Assembly (NCBI GenBank): GCA_040758375.1
Contig: JBFLWE010000003.1
Location: 1-64,000 of the forward strand
Direction: 5' to 3'
Length of the DNA stretch: 64,000 nt
From: CAMLIZ01 sp040758375
GTDB taxonomy: Bacteria > Pseudomonadota > Gammaproteobacteria > Burkholderiales > Burkholderiaceae_C
Positions 32,659 through 41,060 of the stretch are shown piece after piece; the stretch's first letter is position 1; the number at the start of each line of letters is the position of its first letter. The notes under the pieces were generated by a model. It saw only the letters and a list, made by a program, of their open reading frames with translations. It made no database searches and had not been told where the DNA came from. Both the position numbers and the translations under genes were made by a program.

Positions 32659-34038
32659 CTACTCGATGACCGCGGAGCCGGCCGTCATGATGGCCGCGGC
32701 CTCCAGCTGCGCCTTGGCGCTGCGGGCCAGCGAAGCAAACTGCTCGCGCGAGCTCGGCGTGATGGCGAGTGTCTCCGAGCTCTTCGCGATCTTCAGGGGG
32801 TCCTGGTGCTGGCCCTTGACACGAAACTCGAAGTGCAGGTGCGGGCCGGTGGCCCAGCCGGTGGCACCGACGGCGCCGATGCGCTGCGCCTGCTCGACGT
32901 GCTGTCCCTTGCGCACGTCGACGCGGCTCAGGTGCGCATACAGCGTGGTGCGGTCGTTCTTGTGGCGCAGGATCACCACGTTGCCGTAGCCGTTCTGCAC
33001 GCCGGCGAATTCGACCACGCCCTCACCCACGGCGCGAACCGGTGCACCCCGAGGGGCGGCGTAGTCCACGCCCAGGTGGCGGCGCCAGGTTTGGTGGATC
33101 GGATGGAACCTCATCGCAAACCCGGAGGTGACTCGCGAGAACTCCATCGGGCTGGCAAGGAACGAACGGCGCTTGCTCTGGCCGTTGAAGTCGAAATAGG
33201 CACCCTTGCCGGAGGCGTCGCGGTACCACAGCGCCTGGTACGGGCGGCCATTGTTCACGAACTCGGCGGCCAGCACCTGGCCGGAGCCCTGGTTCCAGGT
33301 GATGGGTTCGCCATCGGCGGTGAGGGCCTCGTAGACCACGCTGAAGGTGTCGCCCTTGCGCAGCTCGCGGTGGAAGTCGATGTCGGTGGCGAACATCTCC
33401 GCCAGTTGCACCGCCACGGCGTCGGGGATGCGCGCGTCGTCGGTGGCGGCGAAGAGGGAGCTGGCGATCGTGCCGCTGCCCAGTTTCACCTGGGCCTGCA
33501 GTGGCGCGGTCTCGACCTGTGCCCGCCACTGGCCCTGGCCGTCGGGCTGCACGGTCAGGCGCGTGAAGTGGGTGCCAGCCTGCTCGCTGCGCTCGGCGGG
33601 ATAGCGCGCGATCAGTTCCAGCAGCCTGCCCTGGCCGTCGGCCCGGGCTTGCACCATCTTGCCCGCGCGCCCTTCGAGCACGCGGCGCGCGACGGGGTCG
33701 CGGCGCAAGAACGCGGCTGCGGCGGGATCGGCCACGCCCAAGCGTTGCAACAGGCTGTCGGCGGTGTCGCTGGCGCGGGTGAGGTCGCTGCGCGATAGCT
33801 GAAGCTGGTGCTCCGCCAGCGCTTCCAGCTGGGCGTCGATGCCTTCGGGTGTGACGGTCTCGGTGACGAGCTGCTTGGGCAGCAGAGCCGCATCGGGCGC
33901 GAGCGGGGCGATGCCAAAGGCCGTGACCGCAAAGCCGCCGAGCAGCGCAAGCACGCCCCCCGCAACACTGCGTGGATGACGCTTCAGCGATTCTCGGACG
34001 CCGGTGGCGACCAGCGACAGTTGTCCCAACAGACTCAC
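32659..34038 (-). CDS. M23-family peptidoglycan endopeptidase
   Basis: Murein DD-endopeptidase-like protein of 459 residues from GTG 34038. One N-terminal membrane segment (AGGVLALLGGFAVTAFGIAP). A middle OapA/NlpD-like region has GTIASSLFAATDD and DIDFHRELRKGDTFSVVYE. The LytM domain has zinc ligands in RRHLGVDYAAPRG and GPHLHFEFRV, plus YGNVVILRHKNDRTTLYAHL, so it looks catalytically complete. It acts in the periplasm. Longer in-frame reading upstream overlaps tyrS and is not likely coding. Same strand and probable operon with anmK. Confidence 0.92.
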   Translation of the reverse strand: MSLLGQLSLVATGVRESLKRHPRSVAGGVLALLGGFAVTAFGIAPLAPDAALLPKQLVTETVTPEGIDAQLEALAEHQLQLSRSDLTRASDTADSLLQRLGVADPAAAAFLRRDPVARRVLEGRAGKMVQARADGQGRLLELIARYPAERSEQAGTHFTRLTVQPDGQGQWRAQVETAPLQAQVKLGSGTIASSLFAATDDARIPDAVAVQLAEMFATDIDFHRELRKGDTFSVVYEALTADGEPITWNQGSGQVLAAEFVNNGRPYQALWYRDASGKGAYFDFNGQSKRRSFLASPMEFSRVTSGFAMRFHPIHQTWRRHLGVDYAAPRGAPVRAVGEGVVEFAGVQNGYGNVVILRHKNDRTTLYAHLSRVDVRKGQHVEQAQRIGAVGATGWATGPHLHFEFRVKGQHQDPLKIAKSSETLAITPSSREQFASLARSAKAQLEAAAIMTAGSAVIE

Positions 34039-34252
34039 GTGACTCGGGGCCCTTGAGCGGTATGCTCGACTTCGACTGTGCAGTGCGGCACGTGCAAGGC
34101 CGCGCGAGGGGGGAGGCTCCACCGGCCGTCGCCTAGAATCCCAGGCAACTCGCCGGACACTGCGGAAGCATCCGTGTGACGGTCTCGTGACCGCGGCGCA
34201 GTATAACAACCGGCCTTTGCCGGTGAACCGCGAAAAGATCCGTAATTTCCGC

Positions 34253-35515
34253 ATGTCACAGACAGTTTCGTTAAGCGAGCCTGCGGCTGCGCCCGGGGGC
34301 GCGCGCCATCCGGTGACCGAGCGCGTGCTGCACGCCATGTCGCTCAGCAAGCGCGGCTGCGACGAGTTGCTGCCCGACACGCAGTGGTTGGCCAAACTCG
34401 CCCGCGCCGAGGCCACCGGCACGCCCTTGCGCATCAAGCTCGGCCTGGACCCGACAGCGCCCGACCTGCACCTGGGCCATACCGTGGTGCTGAACAAGAT
34501 GCGCCAGCTCCAGGACCTGGGGCACACGGTGATCTTCCTGATCGGCGACTTCACGTCGATGATCGGCGACCCTTCGGGCCGCAACACCACCCGCCCACCG
34601 CTGACGCGCGAGCAGATCGAAGCGAATGCGAAGACCTACTTCGCCCAGGCCAGCCTGGTGCTCGATCCCGAAAAGACCGAGATCCGCTACAACTCCGAAT
34701 GGAGCGACGCGCTCGGCGCGCGCGGCATGATCCAGCTCGCCGCCCGGTACACGGTGGCGCGCATGCTGGAGCGCGACGACTTCACCAAGCGCTTCAAGGC
34801 GGGGTCGCCGATCAGCGTGCACGAGTTCCTGTACCCGCTGATGCAGGGCTACGACTCGGTGGCGCTGAAGGCCGACCTGGAGCTGGGCGGCACCGACCAG
34901 AAGTTCAACCTGCTGATGGGCCGGCACCTGCAGTCCGAATACGGACAGGAGCCGCAGTGCATCCTCACCATGCCGCTGCTCGAAGGGCTGGACGGCGTGG
35001 AGAAGATGTCCAAGAGCAAGGGCAACTACGTCGGCATCACCGAGCCGCCGAACACCATGTTCGCGAAGATCATGTCCATCAGCGACGAGCTGATGTGGAA
35101 GTACTTCACGCTGCTGAGCTTCCGCCCCGAAACGGAGATCGCCACGCTGATGGCCGAGGTGAACGCCGGGCGCAACCCGAAGGACGCGAAGGTGATGCTG
35201 GCCAAGGAGATCACCGCGCGCTTCCACGGCGCGGCTGCGGCCGACGGCGCTGAAGCCGACTTTCACAACCGCGCGCGCGGCGGCGTCCCGGACGAGATCC
35301 CGGAGATCGCGCTTTCCGGCGCACCCATGGGCATCGGCCAGTTGCTGAAGCAGGCCAACTTGGTGCCCTCGACCAGCGAAGGCCTGCGCATGGTGGAGCA
35401 AAGCGGTGTGCGCATCGACGGCGCCGTGGTCAGCGACAAGGGCTTGAAAGTGGAGGCCGGCACCATGGTCGTACAGGTGGGCAAGCGCAAGTTCGCACGG
35501 GTGACGCTGTCATGA
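34253..35515 (+). CDS. tyrS: Tyrosine--tRNA ligase
   Basis: Charges tRNA-Tyr. 420 residues. The class I signatures are HLGH (in DPTAPDLHLGHTVVL) and KMSKS (in GVEKMSKSKGNYVG). IGDFTSMIGDPSGRN is the tyrosine pocket block. The last ~65 residues are an S4 RNA-binding domain (VRIDGAVVSDKGLKV). ATG 34253 leaves a short N-terminal extension before the conserved helix. A -10-like TATAAC at 34202 is nearby. The stop overlaps a 16-codon ORF by ATGA. Confidence 0.96.
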   Translation: MSQTVSLSEPAAAPGGARHPVTERVLHAMSLSKRGCDELLPDTQWLAKLARAEATGTPLRIKLGLDPTAPDLHLGHTVVLNKMRQLQDLGHTVIFLIGDFTSMIGDPSGRNTTRPPLTREQIEANAKTYFAQASLVLDPEKTEIRYNSEWSDALGARGMIQLAARYTVARMLERDDFTKRFKAGSPISVHEFLYPLMQGYDSVALKADLELGGTDQKFNLLMGRHLQSEYGQEPQCILTMPLLEGLDGVEKMSKSKGNYVGITEPPNTMFAKIMSISDELMWKYFTLLSFRPETEIATLMAEVNAGRNPKDAKVMLAKEITARFHGAAAADGAEADFHNRARGGVPDEIPEIALSGAPMGIGQLLKQANLVPSTSEGLRMVEQSGVRIDGAVVSDKGLKVEAGTMVVQVGKRKFARVTLS

Positions 35516-35562
35516 ACGCCGCACACCCGCGGGCTGTGCGCCGAGCCGGAAGCGGCCGATGA
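35512..35562 (+). CDS. 16-codon ORF joining tyrS and the DUF5329 gene
   Basis: ATG at 35512 overlaps the tyrS stop (ATGA), and its own TGA at 35560-35562 overlaps the next gene's ATG (ATGA at 35559-35562). The encoded peptide is MNAAHPRAVRRAGSGR. It is too short to judge as a protein, but both overlaps are exact, so it could couple translation of the two genes. Chance is also possible. Confidence 0.35.
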   Translation: MNAAHPRAVRRAGSGR

Positions 35563-35927
35563 ACCGCCTGCGCCGCGCCTGCTGCCTCGGCCTGCTCGCC
35601 GCAGCGGTCGGCCATGCGGCGTCGGCGCCCTCGGCCGCGGAGCAGACGCGCATCGACCGTCTGCTGGATGCCGTGTCCAAGAACGCCTCCGCGCGCTTCA
35701 TCCGCAATGGCAACGACTACAGCGGCGCCGATGCGGCTGTTTTCTTGCGCCGCAAGCTCCAGGCTTTTGGTGGGGATGTGAAGACGGCGGAGGACTTCAT
35801 CGACCAGATTGCCACCAAGTCGTCCACCAGTGGCCGTCTCTACACGGTGCGGTTGGCCGACGGGCGCGAGATCCCCAGTGCGGTCTTCCTGAAGTCCGAG
35901 CTCTCGCGCATCGAAGCGGGCCGCTAA
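35559..35927 (+). CDS. Secreted DUF5329 family protein
   Basis: 122 residues. Signal peptide MNRLRRACCLGLLAAAVGHA then a cleavage-like AASA. The mature part has EQTRIDRLLDAVSKNASARF, IRNGNDYSGADAAVFLRRKL, TAEDFIDQIATKSSTSGR and PSAVFLKSELSRIE, consistent with DUF5329, a periplasmic family of unknown role. Next to tyrS and the CDF gene. No catalytic motif is seen. Confidence 0.8.
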   Translation: MNRLRRACCLGLLAAAVGHAASAPSAAEQTRIDRLLDAVSKNASARFIRNGNDYSGADAAVFLRRKLQAFGGDVKTAEDFIDQIATKSSTSGRLYTVRLADGREIPSAVFLKSELSRIEAGR

Positions 35928-35936
35928 AAGAGGCCA

Positions 35937-36812
35937 ATGCAGGCCAGCGGTTTCCTGAAGCTCTCGGTCGCGGCGGCGCTGGCGACCATCACGCTCAAGA
36001 CGGGCGCCTGGGCACTCACCGGCTCGGTGGGCCTGCTGTCGGATGCGCTGGAGTCGTTCGTCAACCTGGCGGCGGCGCTGTTTGCGTTGTGGATCGTGGC
36101 GATCGCCGCGGCGCCCCCCGACGAGGAACACCCCTTCGGCCATCGCAAGGCCGAGTACTTTTCGGCCGGCTTCGAGGGCTTGCTGATCATGGGCGCGGCG
36201 GTGGGCATCGTGTGGGCCGCGATTGAGCGGCTGCTGCATCCGCAGCCGCTGCAGTCGGTGCAGTGGGGCGTGGCGCTGTCGGTGGTCAGCTCGGTGATCA
36301 ACGGGCTGCTGGCCTGGCGCATGCTCGCCGCCGCACGGCGCGAGCGCAGCATCGTGCTGGAGGCCGACGCGCGGCACCTGCTCACCGATGTGTGGACGTC
36401 GGTGGGGGTGGTGGTGGGCGTGCTGCTGGTGCCGCAGACCGGCTGGCTGTGGCTCGATCCGCTGCTGGCCATCGGTGTGGCGCTGAACATCAGCCGCGAG
36501 GGGGGCTCGCTGGTGCGGCGTTCGGTCGACGGCCTGATGGACCGCGCGATGCCGCCCGGCGAGCAGGCGCAGGTGCGGGCGCTGGTGCAGCGCACGCTGG
36601 CGGAAAACCATGACGAGGCGGCGATCGTCACCCTGCGCACCCGCATTGTCGGCAGCCGCCGCCATGCCGAGTTGCGCTGCGAGGTGCCGCCGCGCTGGAC
36701 CGTGCAGCGCGCGGCGCACCTGCGCCAGGACCTGCTGGCCGCGCTGCAGCGGGAGTTCGACGACATCGACGTGATGGTGGACATCCACCCGCAGGACGGG
36801 AGCAGCCGATGA
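35937..36812 (+). CDS. Cation diffusion facilitator (CDF) metal efflux protein
   Basis: Inner-membrane exporter of divalent metals (zinc, iron or the like) driven by the proton gradient. 291 residues with six predicted helices and a C-terminal cytoplasmic domain. Transport-site residues appear as LLSDALESFVNL (helix II) and DARHLLTDVWTSV (helix V). HPFGHRKAEYFSAG is the conserved loop. The start is nine bases after the DUF5329 stop and the stop overlaps dtd by ATGA. Metal specificity cannot be read. Confidence 0.9.
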   Translation: MQASGFLKLSVAAALATITLKTGAWALTGSVGLLSDALESFVNLAAALFALWIVAIAAAPPDEEHPFGHRKAEYFSAGFEGLLIMGAAVGIVWAAIERLLHPQPLQSVQWGVALSVVSSVINGLLAWRMLAAARRERSIVLEADARHLLTDVWTSVGVVVGVLLVPQTGWLWLDPLLAIGVALNISREGGSLVRRSVDGLMDRAMPPGEQAQVRALVQRTLAENHDEAAIVTLRTRIVGSRRHAELRCEVPPRWTVQRAAHLRQDLLAALQREFDDIDVMVDIHPQDGSSR

Positions 36813-37270
36813 AGGCGGTGGTGCAGCGCGTGCGCGAGGCGCGGGTCGAAGTGCAAGGGCGCGTGACGGGCGCCATCGGGCCCGGCTTGCTGGTGCTGTT
36901 GTGCGCGATGAAGGGCGACACCGACGCCGAGGCCGAGCGCCTGCTCGCCAAGCTGCTGAAGCTGCGCATCTTCAGCGACGACGAAGGGCGCATGAACCGC
37001 AGCGTGCAGGACCTGGACGGCCAGGGCGCTGCGGGCGGGTTGCTCGTCGTCTCGCAGTTCACGCTGGCGGCCGACACCGCCGGCGGCAACCGTCCGAGTT
37101 TCACGCTCGCCGCCCCGCCCGACGAAGGCCGGCGGCTCTACGAACTGGTGCTGCGCCGTGCCCGCGAACTGCATCCCCTTGTGGCCAGCGGCGAGTTCGG
37201 CGCGCACATGCAGGTGCACCTCGTCAACGACGGCCCGGTGACGATCCCGCTGGAGATCACGCCCGCGTGA
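36809..37270 (+). CDS. dtd: D-aminoacyl-tRNA deacylase
   Basis: Removes D-amino acids wrongly attached to tRNA. 153 residues. MKAVVQRVREARVEVQG is the standard start, LLVVSQFTLAADT carries the SQxTL motif and VHLVNDGPVTIPLEI the NxGPVT motif that form the chiral proofreading site. The gene is coupled to the CDF gene by ATGA. Immediately at its stop is an A-run followed by a hairpin which is the opposing gene's terminator. Confidence 0.95.
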   Translation: MKAVVQRVREARVEVQGRVTGAIGPGLLVLLCAMKGDTDAEAERLLAKLLKLRIFSDDEGRMNRSVQDLDGQGAAGGLLVVSQFTLAADTAGGNRPSFTLAAPPDEGRRLYELVLRRARELHPLVASGEFGAHMQVHLVNDGPVTIPLEITPA

Positions 37271-37295
37271 AAAAAAGCCACCCCCGGGGGGTGGC
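37270..37295 (-). terminator. Intrinsic terminator for the minus-strand tctC operon
   Basis: On the minus strand a GC stem GCCACCC..GGGTGGC (37277-37295) is followed by seven T's (complement of 37270-37276). It lies 204 bases past the tctC stop, after repeat copy A, and touches the dtd stop codon. Confidence 0.8.
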
Positions 37296-37322
37296 GTCGC
37301 TGCCCCAGCGCCAGCCGGCCCA

Positions 37323-37492
37323 GCAAACACCGCGGATCCGGCTTTGCCGGGCCGCTGGTGTTGCCCCTTGAGCAACTGTCGCCCGGCCGCTCCGAAGACA
37401 GTTGCTCGTCTCCTCGGGGGGCGGACGCGGTATTCCGCGGCCGGGGGGGCCGACCTACAAGGGCGGAGGCGCCGCAGGCGCTGCGGGGGTGG
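37323..37492 (-). repeat. Dispersed 3'-end repeat, long copy A
   Basis: ~170-base GC-rich element running from CAACACCGCGG-like sequence through GGATCCGGCTT to CGGGGGTGG, ending seven bases short of the tctC stop. Nearly identical in order and content to copy C (52375-52548), including the inverted repeat AGCAACTG...CAGTTGCT and the CCTCGGGGGGCGGACGCGGTA block. Short relatives are at 41061-41140 and 53821-53888. Confidence 0.85.
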
Positions 37493-37498
37493 ACCTGG

Positions 37499-38470
37499 TC
37501 AGTCGGCGTACTGCCCGGCGGCCTTGATGACCGGGCCCCACTTGGCGATCTCGGCCTCGACGAACTTCTTGTGCTCGGGGCCGTTGACGCGCCCGTCGGT
37601 CACGATCACCGCGCCCAGAGCCTCTTCACGCTTGATGAACTCGGGGTCCTTCAGCGCGGTCTTGAGCGCGGCGTTGAGCTTGTCGACCACCGCCTTGGGC
37701 GTGCCCTTGGGGGCGTACAGGCCGTGCCAGATGCTGACGTTGAAGCCCTTGAGGCCCGACTCGTCGAGCGTCGGCAGCTTGGACAGCGCCGGCGAGCTCA
37801 GGCGTTTGGTCGTCGTGACGGCATAGGCCTTGACCTTGCCGCTTTCGATCTGGCCGGTGGTGTTGGTGGTCTGGTCGCACATCAGGTCGACCTGGCCGCC
37901 CAGCAGGTCGGTCATGGCCGGGCCCGTGCCCTTGTACGGCACGGTGGTCATTTCCATCTTCAGCGTGCTCTGGAACAGCAGGCCGCACAGGTGCGAGGCC
38001 GAGCCGAGGCCGGCGTTGGCGAGGTTGACCTTGCCCTTGTTGGCGGCCAGCCACTTCGACAACTCGGCGTAGTTGGCTGCGGGCAGCGAAGGCTTGCCGA
38101 TCAGCGTCATCGGCACTTCGTTGATCAGACCGATGTACTCGAAGTCGTCCAGCGTCTTGTAGCTGAGGTTGCGGTACAGGGCCGGCGCGGTGGCCATGCC
38201 GATGTGGTGCAGCAGGATGGTGTAGCCGTCGGGCTGGGCCTTGGCCACCTTGGCCGCGCCCAGCGTGCCGCCGGCGCCGCCCACGTTTTCGATGATGACG
38301 CTCTGGCCGCCCAGCGGCTTGCGCAGCACCTCGGCCAGGTCGCGCGCCACCTTGTCGGTGGGGCCGCCGGCCGCAAACGGCACGACGATCGTGATCGGCT
38401 TGTCGGGGTATTCGGCCAAGGCCGAGCCGGCTGCGGCCAGGGCGGCGGCGGCAATCAGCATCTTCTTCAT
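37499..38470 (-). CDS. Bug-family tripartite tricarboxylate transporter binding protein (TctC-like)
   Basis: Periplasmic solute-binding protein of 323 residues. Signal peptide MKKMLIAAAALAAAGSALA, then YPDKPITIVVPFAAGGPTDK, the Bug/TctC family entry, and VGGAGGTLGAAKVAKAQPDGY. Good ribosome site AAGGAGA. No TctA or TctB membrane gene is beside it, so it is an orphan, as many Burkholderiales Bug proteins are. It is last in the ABC-importer operon. Ligand unknown, probably a carboxylate. Confidence 0.9.
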   Translation of the reverse strand: MKKMLIAAAALAAAGSALAEYPDKPITIVVPFAAGGPTDKVARDLAEVLRKPLGGQSVIIENVGGAGGTLGAAKVAKAQPDGYTILLHHIGMATAPALYRNLSYKTLDDFEYIGLINEVPMTLIGKPSLPAANYAELSKWLAANKGKVNLANAGLGSASHLCGLLFQSTLKMEMTTVPYKGTGPAMTDLLGGQVDLMCDQTTNTTGQIESGKVKAYAVTTTKRLSSPALSKLPTLDESGLKGFNVSIWHGLYAPKGTPKAVVDKLNAALKTALKDPEFIKREEALGAVIVTDGRVNGPEHKKFVEAEIAKWGPVIKAAGQYAD

Positions 38471-38485
38471 CGCGTCTCTCCTTGA

Positions 38486-38500
38486 GCGCTCCTCGAGCGC
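38486..38500 (-). promoter_or_regulatory. Short hairpin just upstream of the tctC ribosome site
   Basis: GCGCTC-CTC-GAGCGC, 6-bp stem and 3-base loop, directly ahead of the AAGGAGA of tctC, in the 136-base gap after the CoA ligase. It may tune tctC translation or mRNA stability. Confidence 0.3.
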
Positions 38501-38606
38501 GTTGTGGCGGGAGCGATGCTACGGCGGCTGCAAAGCCGCGTGCCGTGGGAATTACGTAGGGGCGGGCCCGGGAGACTGCGGGCTTGATCCTGCGCAGGAC
38601 CCGCGC

Positions 38607-39881
38607 TCAGTCGTAGCGGCGCAGGTCCTCGATGACCTTGCCGTCGTTGGGCAGGCTGCCGGGCTCGCACAGCAGCACGTCGGCGCGCAGCTTGGTGACG
38701 TCGCGCACCGTCTGCGCGATGCGGTCGGCCAGGCCGTCGGGCCGGCCGGCCACCTCGGCATGCAGCGTGAGCACGTCGCTGGCCATTTCGCCGCTGACCA
38801 CCAGGCGGGCGCGCGCCACCTCTGCGGCATGGCGGCGCACCACGTCTGCCACATGGCCCGGGTGCACGAACATGCCGCGCACCTTGGTGGTCTGGTCGGC
38901 GCGGCCCAGCCAGCCCTTGATGCGGACGTTGGTGCGGCCGGTGGGGCAGGCGCCGGGCAGCACGGCCGAGAGATCGCCGGTGCCGAAGCGGATCATCGGG
39001 TAGTCGGGGTTGAGCGTGGTCACCACCACTTCGCCCACCTCGCCGTCGGGCACCGGGTCGCCGGTGCCCGGGCGCACGATCTCCACGATCACCTGTTCGT
39101 CGAGCACCAGGCCTTCGCGCGCCGGCGTCTCGTAGGCGATGAGCCCCACGTCGGCCGTGGCGTAGCACTGGTAGCCCTCGATCCCCCGCTGCTGCAGCCA
39201 CTGGCGCAACGTGGGCGGGAAGGCCTCGCCGCTGACCAGTGCCTTGGTCACGCTGGGCAGCGCGATGTCGCTGGCCTCGGCCTTCTCGACCAGGATCTTC
39301 AGGAAGCTGGGCGTGCCGATGTAACCCTGCGGCCTGAGCTCGGCCATGGCCTGCAGCTGCAGCTCGGTGTTGCCCACGCCGCCGGGAAACACCGTGCAGC
39401 CCACCGCGTGGGCGCCGCCTTCCATGATCGAGCCGGCGGGCGTGAGGTGGTAGCTGAAGCTGTTGTGCACCAGGTCGCCGGGCCGAAAGCCGGCGGCATA
39501 GATCGCGCGCGCCGCCCGCCAGTAGTCGGGCGCCTCGCCTTCCGGTTCGTAGATGGGGCCGGGCGACTGGAACACGCGGCGGGCCCCGCGCGGCACCGGC
39601 AGCCCCTGCCAGCCCACTGCCGAGAAGCCGCCGAAGGGCTCTTGCGCGCGCGTGGCTTGCTGCCGCCGCAGCAGTTCGTGCTTGCGTGTCACCGGCAGCC
39701 GGGCGAGCGCCTCGCGGCTGGTGACCGTCTGCGGCTCCACGTCCGCGAGGATCTCGGCGAAGGCGCGGGTGTGCCGGCGCGCGTGGGCCACCTGGGCGGG
39801 CAGCGCCGCGAGCAGGGCATGCTCGCGCTCGCCGGGGTCGCGCGTTTCCAGGCTGTCGTAGTAGGGCATGGCGGAACTCAT
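38607..39881 (-). CDS. Phenylacetate--CoA ligase-like AMP-forming enzyme (PaaK family)
   Basis: 424 residues, an acyl-adenylate enzyme of the PaaK type. It starts SSAMPYYDSLETRDPGERE, as in PaaK proteins, and has HNSFSYHLTPAGSIMEGG, GTPSFLKILVEKA, CYATADVGLIAYE, TTLNPDYPMIRFGTGDLSA and GRADQTTKVRGMFVHPG, the family's adenylation and AMP-binding blocks. The ATG at 39881 overlaps the upstream ORF's stop. In the ABC-importer operon it may activate the imported acid to its CoA thioester. Phenylacetate itself is not proved; other paa genes are absent. Confidence 0.9.
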   Translation of the reverse strand: MSSAMPYYDSLETRDPGEREHALLAALPAQVAHARRHTRAFAEILADVEPQTVTSREALARLPVTRKHELLRRQQATRAQEPFGGFSAVGWQGLPVPRGARRVFQSPGPIYEPEGEAPDYWRAARAIYAAGFRPGDLVHNSFSYHLTPAGSIMEGGAHAVGCTVFPGGVGNTELQLQAMAELRPQGYIGTPSFLKILVEKAEASDIALPSVTKALVSGEAFPPTLRQWLQQRGIEGYQCYATADVGLIAYETPAREGLVLDEQVIVEIVRPGTGDPVPDGEVGEVVVTTLNPDYPMIRFGTGDLSAVLPGACPTGRTNVRIKGWLGRADQTTKVRGMFVHPGHVADVVRRHAAEVARARLVVSGEMASDVLTLHAEVAGRPDGLADRIAQTVRDVTKLRADVLLCEPGSLPNDGKVIEDLRRYD

Positions 39882-40165
39882 TCGTCGCTCCAGCGCGCAA
39901 GCTGCGCCTTCACGGTGTCCACGAAGCGGCGCACGTCGGCGCTGTTCTTCAGCGTGTGCTGCGTCCATTCAGGGCTGCGCGCGGGCCGCTTGACCAGGCG
40001 CGCCTGGAGGGCCTGCCCGTCGGCGCTCAGCTCCACGACCGCCTGGCCGCGCAGCTCGAAGCCGTTGCCACGCTCGGCCAGCGGACGCAGTTCGCGCAGC
40101 TGGCGCTTCAACTGCACGAGGGCCTCGGCGGGCTTGAAGGCAGGAGAGGCGAAGAAGTCGTCCAT
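39878..40165 (-). CDS. Small conserved-context protein, 95 residues
   Basis: Predicted soluble alpha/beta protein: MDDFFASPAFKPAEALVQLK, ELRPLAERGNGFELRGQ, a strand-like AVVELSADGQALQARLVKR and SADVRRFVDTVKAQLARW. Placed between livF and the PaaK-like gene and linked to the latter by ATGA. I recognise no family. The composition resembles small proteins seen beside PaaK-type ligases in Burkholderiales importer operons. A support role for the ligase is a guess. Confidence 0.65.
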   Translation of the reverse strand: MDDFFASPAFKPAEALVQLKRQLRELRPLAERGNGFELRGQAVVELSADGQALQARLVKRPARSPEWTQHTLKNSADVRRFVDTVKAQLARWSDE

Positions 40166-40201
40166 CGGTACTGCTCCCTGGTGGCTGGGGCGGGCGCGGC
40201 G

Positions 40202-41008
40202 TCAGGCCAGCCAACGCTTCCTGCGCTTGTAGCTCTTGACGTCGCGGAAGCTCTTGCGTTCGCCGCCGCCCATGCCGAGGTAGAACTCCTTCACGTCCTC
40301 GTTCTCGCGCAGATCCTTCGCGGCGCCGTCCATCACGATGCGGCCGTTCTCCATGATGTAGCCGTAGTCGGCATAGCGCAGCGCGATGTTGGTGTTCTGC
40401 TCGGCAAGCAAGAACGTGACCCGTTCCTTGGTGTTGAGGTCTTTCACGATCTCGAACACCTCTTCCACGATCTGCGGCGCCAGGCCCATCGAGGGCTCGT
40501 CGAGCAGCACCATCTTGGGGTTGGCCATCAGCGCGCGGCCGATCGCGCACATCTGCTGCTCGCCGCCCGAGGTGTAGGCGGCCTGCGACTGGCGGCGCGT
40601 CTTCAGGCGCGGGAAGTAGGTGTAGACCTTTTCCAGCGTCTCGTTCACGGCGGCCTTGCCGTCGCTGCGCGTGTAGGCGCCGGTGAGCAGGTTTTCCTCG
40701 ATGGTGAGGTGGGCGAAGCAGTGGCGTCCTTCCATCACCTGCACCACGCCGCGGTGCACCAGGTCGGCAGGCGTGAGCGCCTCGATGCGCTCGCCCTTGA
40801 GCTCGATCGAACCCTTGGTCACCTCGCCGCGCTCGCCGCGCAGCAGGTTGCTCACCGCGCGCAGCGTGGTCGTCTTGCCGGCGCCGTTGCCGCCCAGCAG
40901 CGCCACCACGCGGCCCTCGGGCACCTGCAGCGACACGCCCTTGAGCACGAGGATCACGTGGTTGTAGATCACCTCGATGCCGTTGACGTTGAGAAGAACA
41001 TTGCTCAT
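40202..41008 (-). CDS. livF: ABC transporter ATP-binding protein, LivF type
   Basis: One of the two ATPases of a branched-chain-amino-acid-type (HAAT) importer. 268 residues. Walker A GGNGAGKTTT near residue 39, an unusual signature TSGGEQQM in place of LSGGQQ, Walker B MVLLDEPSMGLAP and the H-loop replaced by LLAEQNTNIALRYAD as in LivF. The tail from FYLGMGGGERKS to the end (KSYKRRKRWLA) is a basic extension seen in phenylacetate/benzoate-type importers. Partner of the binding protein, livM, livH and livG here. Confidence 0.92.
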   Translation of the reverse strand: MSNVLLNVNGIEVIYNHVILVLKGVSLQVPEGRVVALLGGNGAGKTTTLRAVSNLLRGERGEVTKGSIELKGERIEALTPADLVHRGVVQVMEGRHCFAHLTIEENLLTGAYTRSDGKAAVNETLEKVYTYFPRLKTRRQSQAAYTSGGEQQMCAIGRALMANPKMVLLDEPSMGLAPQIVEEVFEIVKDLNTKERVTFLLAEQNTNIALRYADYGYIMENGRIVMDGAAKDLRENEDVKEFYLGMGGGERKSFRDVKSYKRRKRWLA

Positions 41009-41060
41009 ACCGACTCCGGGATTCCGTTGCCGCGGCGCAGCCGCCGGCGACTTCCAGCGC

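Noticed and set aside
37323..37492. Insertion sequence or integron cassette at the long repeat
   Set aside because: No transposase, no target-site duplication and no terminal inverted repeats of IS type were seen; treated as an intergenic repeat.
38241..40232. 663-codon plus-strand frame
   Set aside because: Antisense to the PaaK-like, 95-residue and tctC genes; His/Gly-rich shadow composition.
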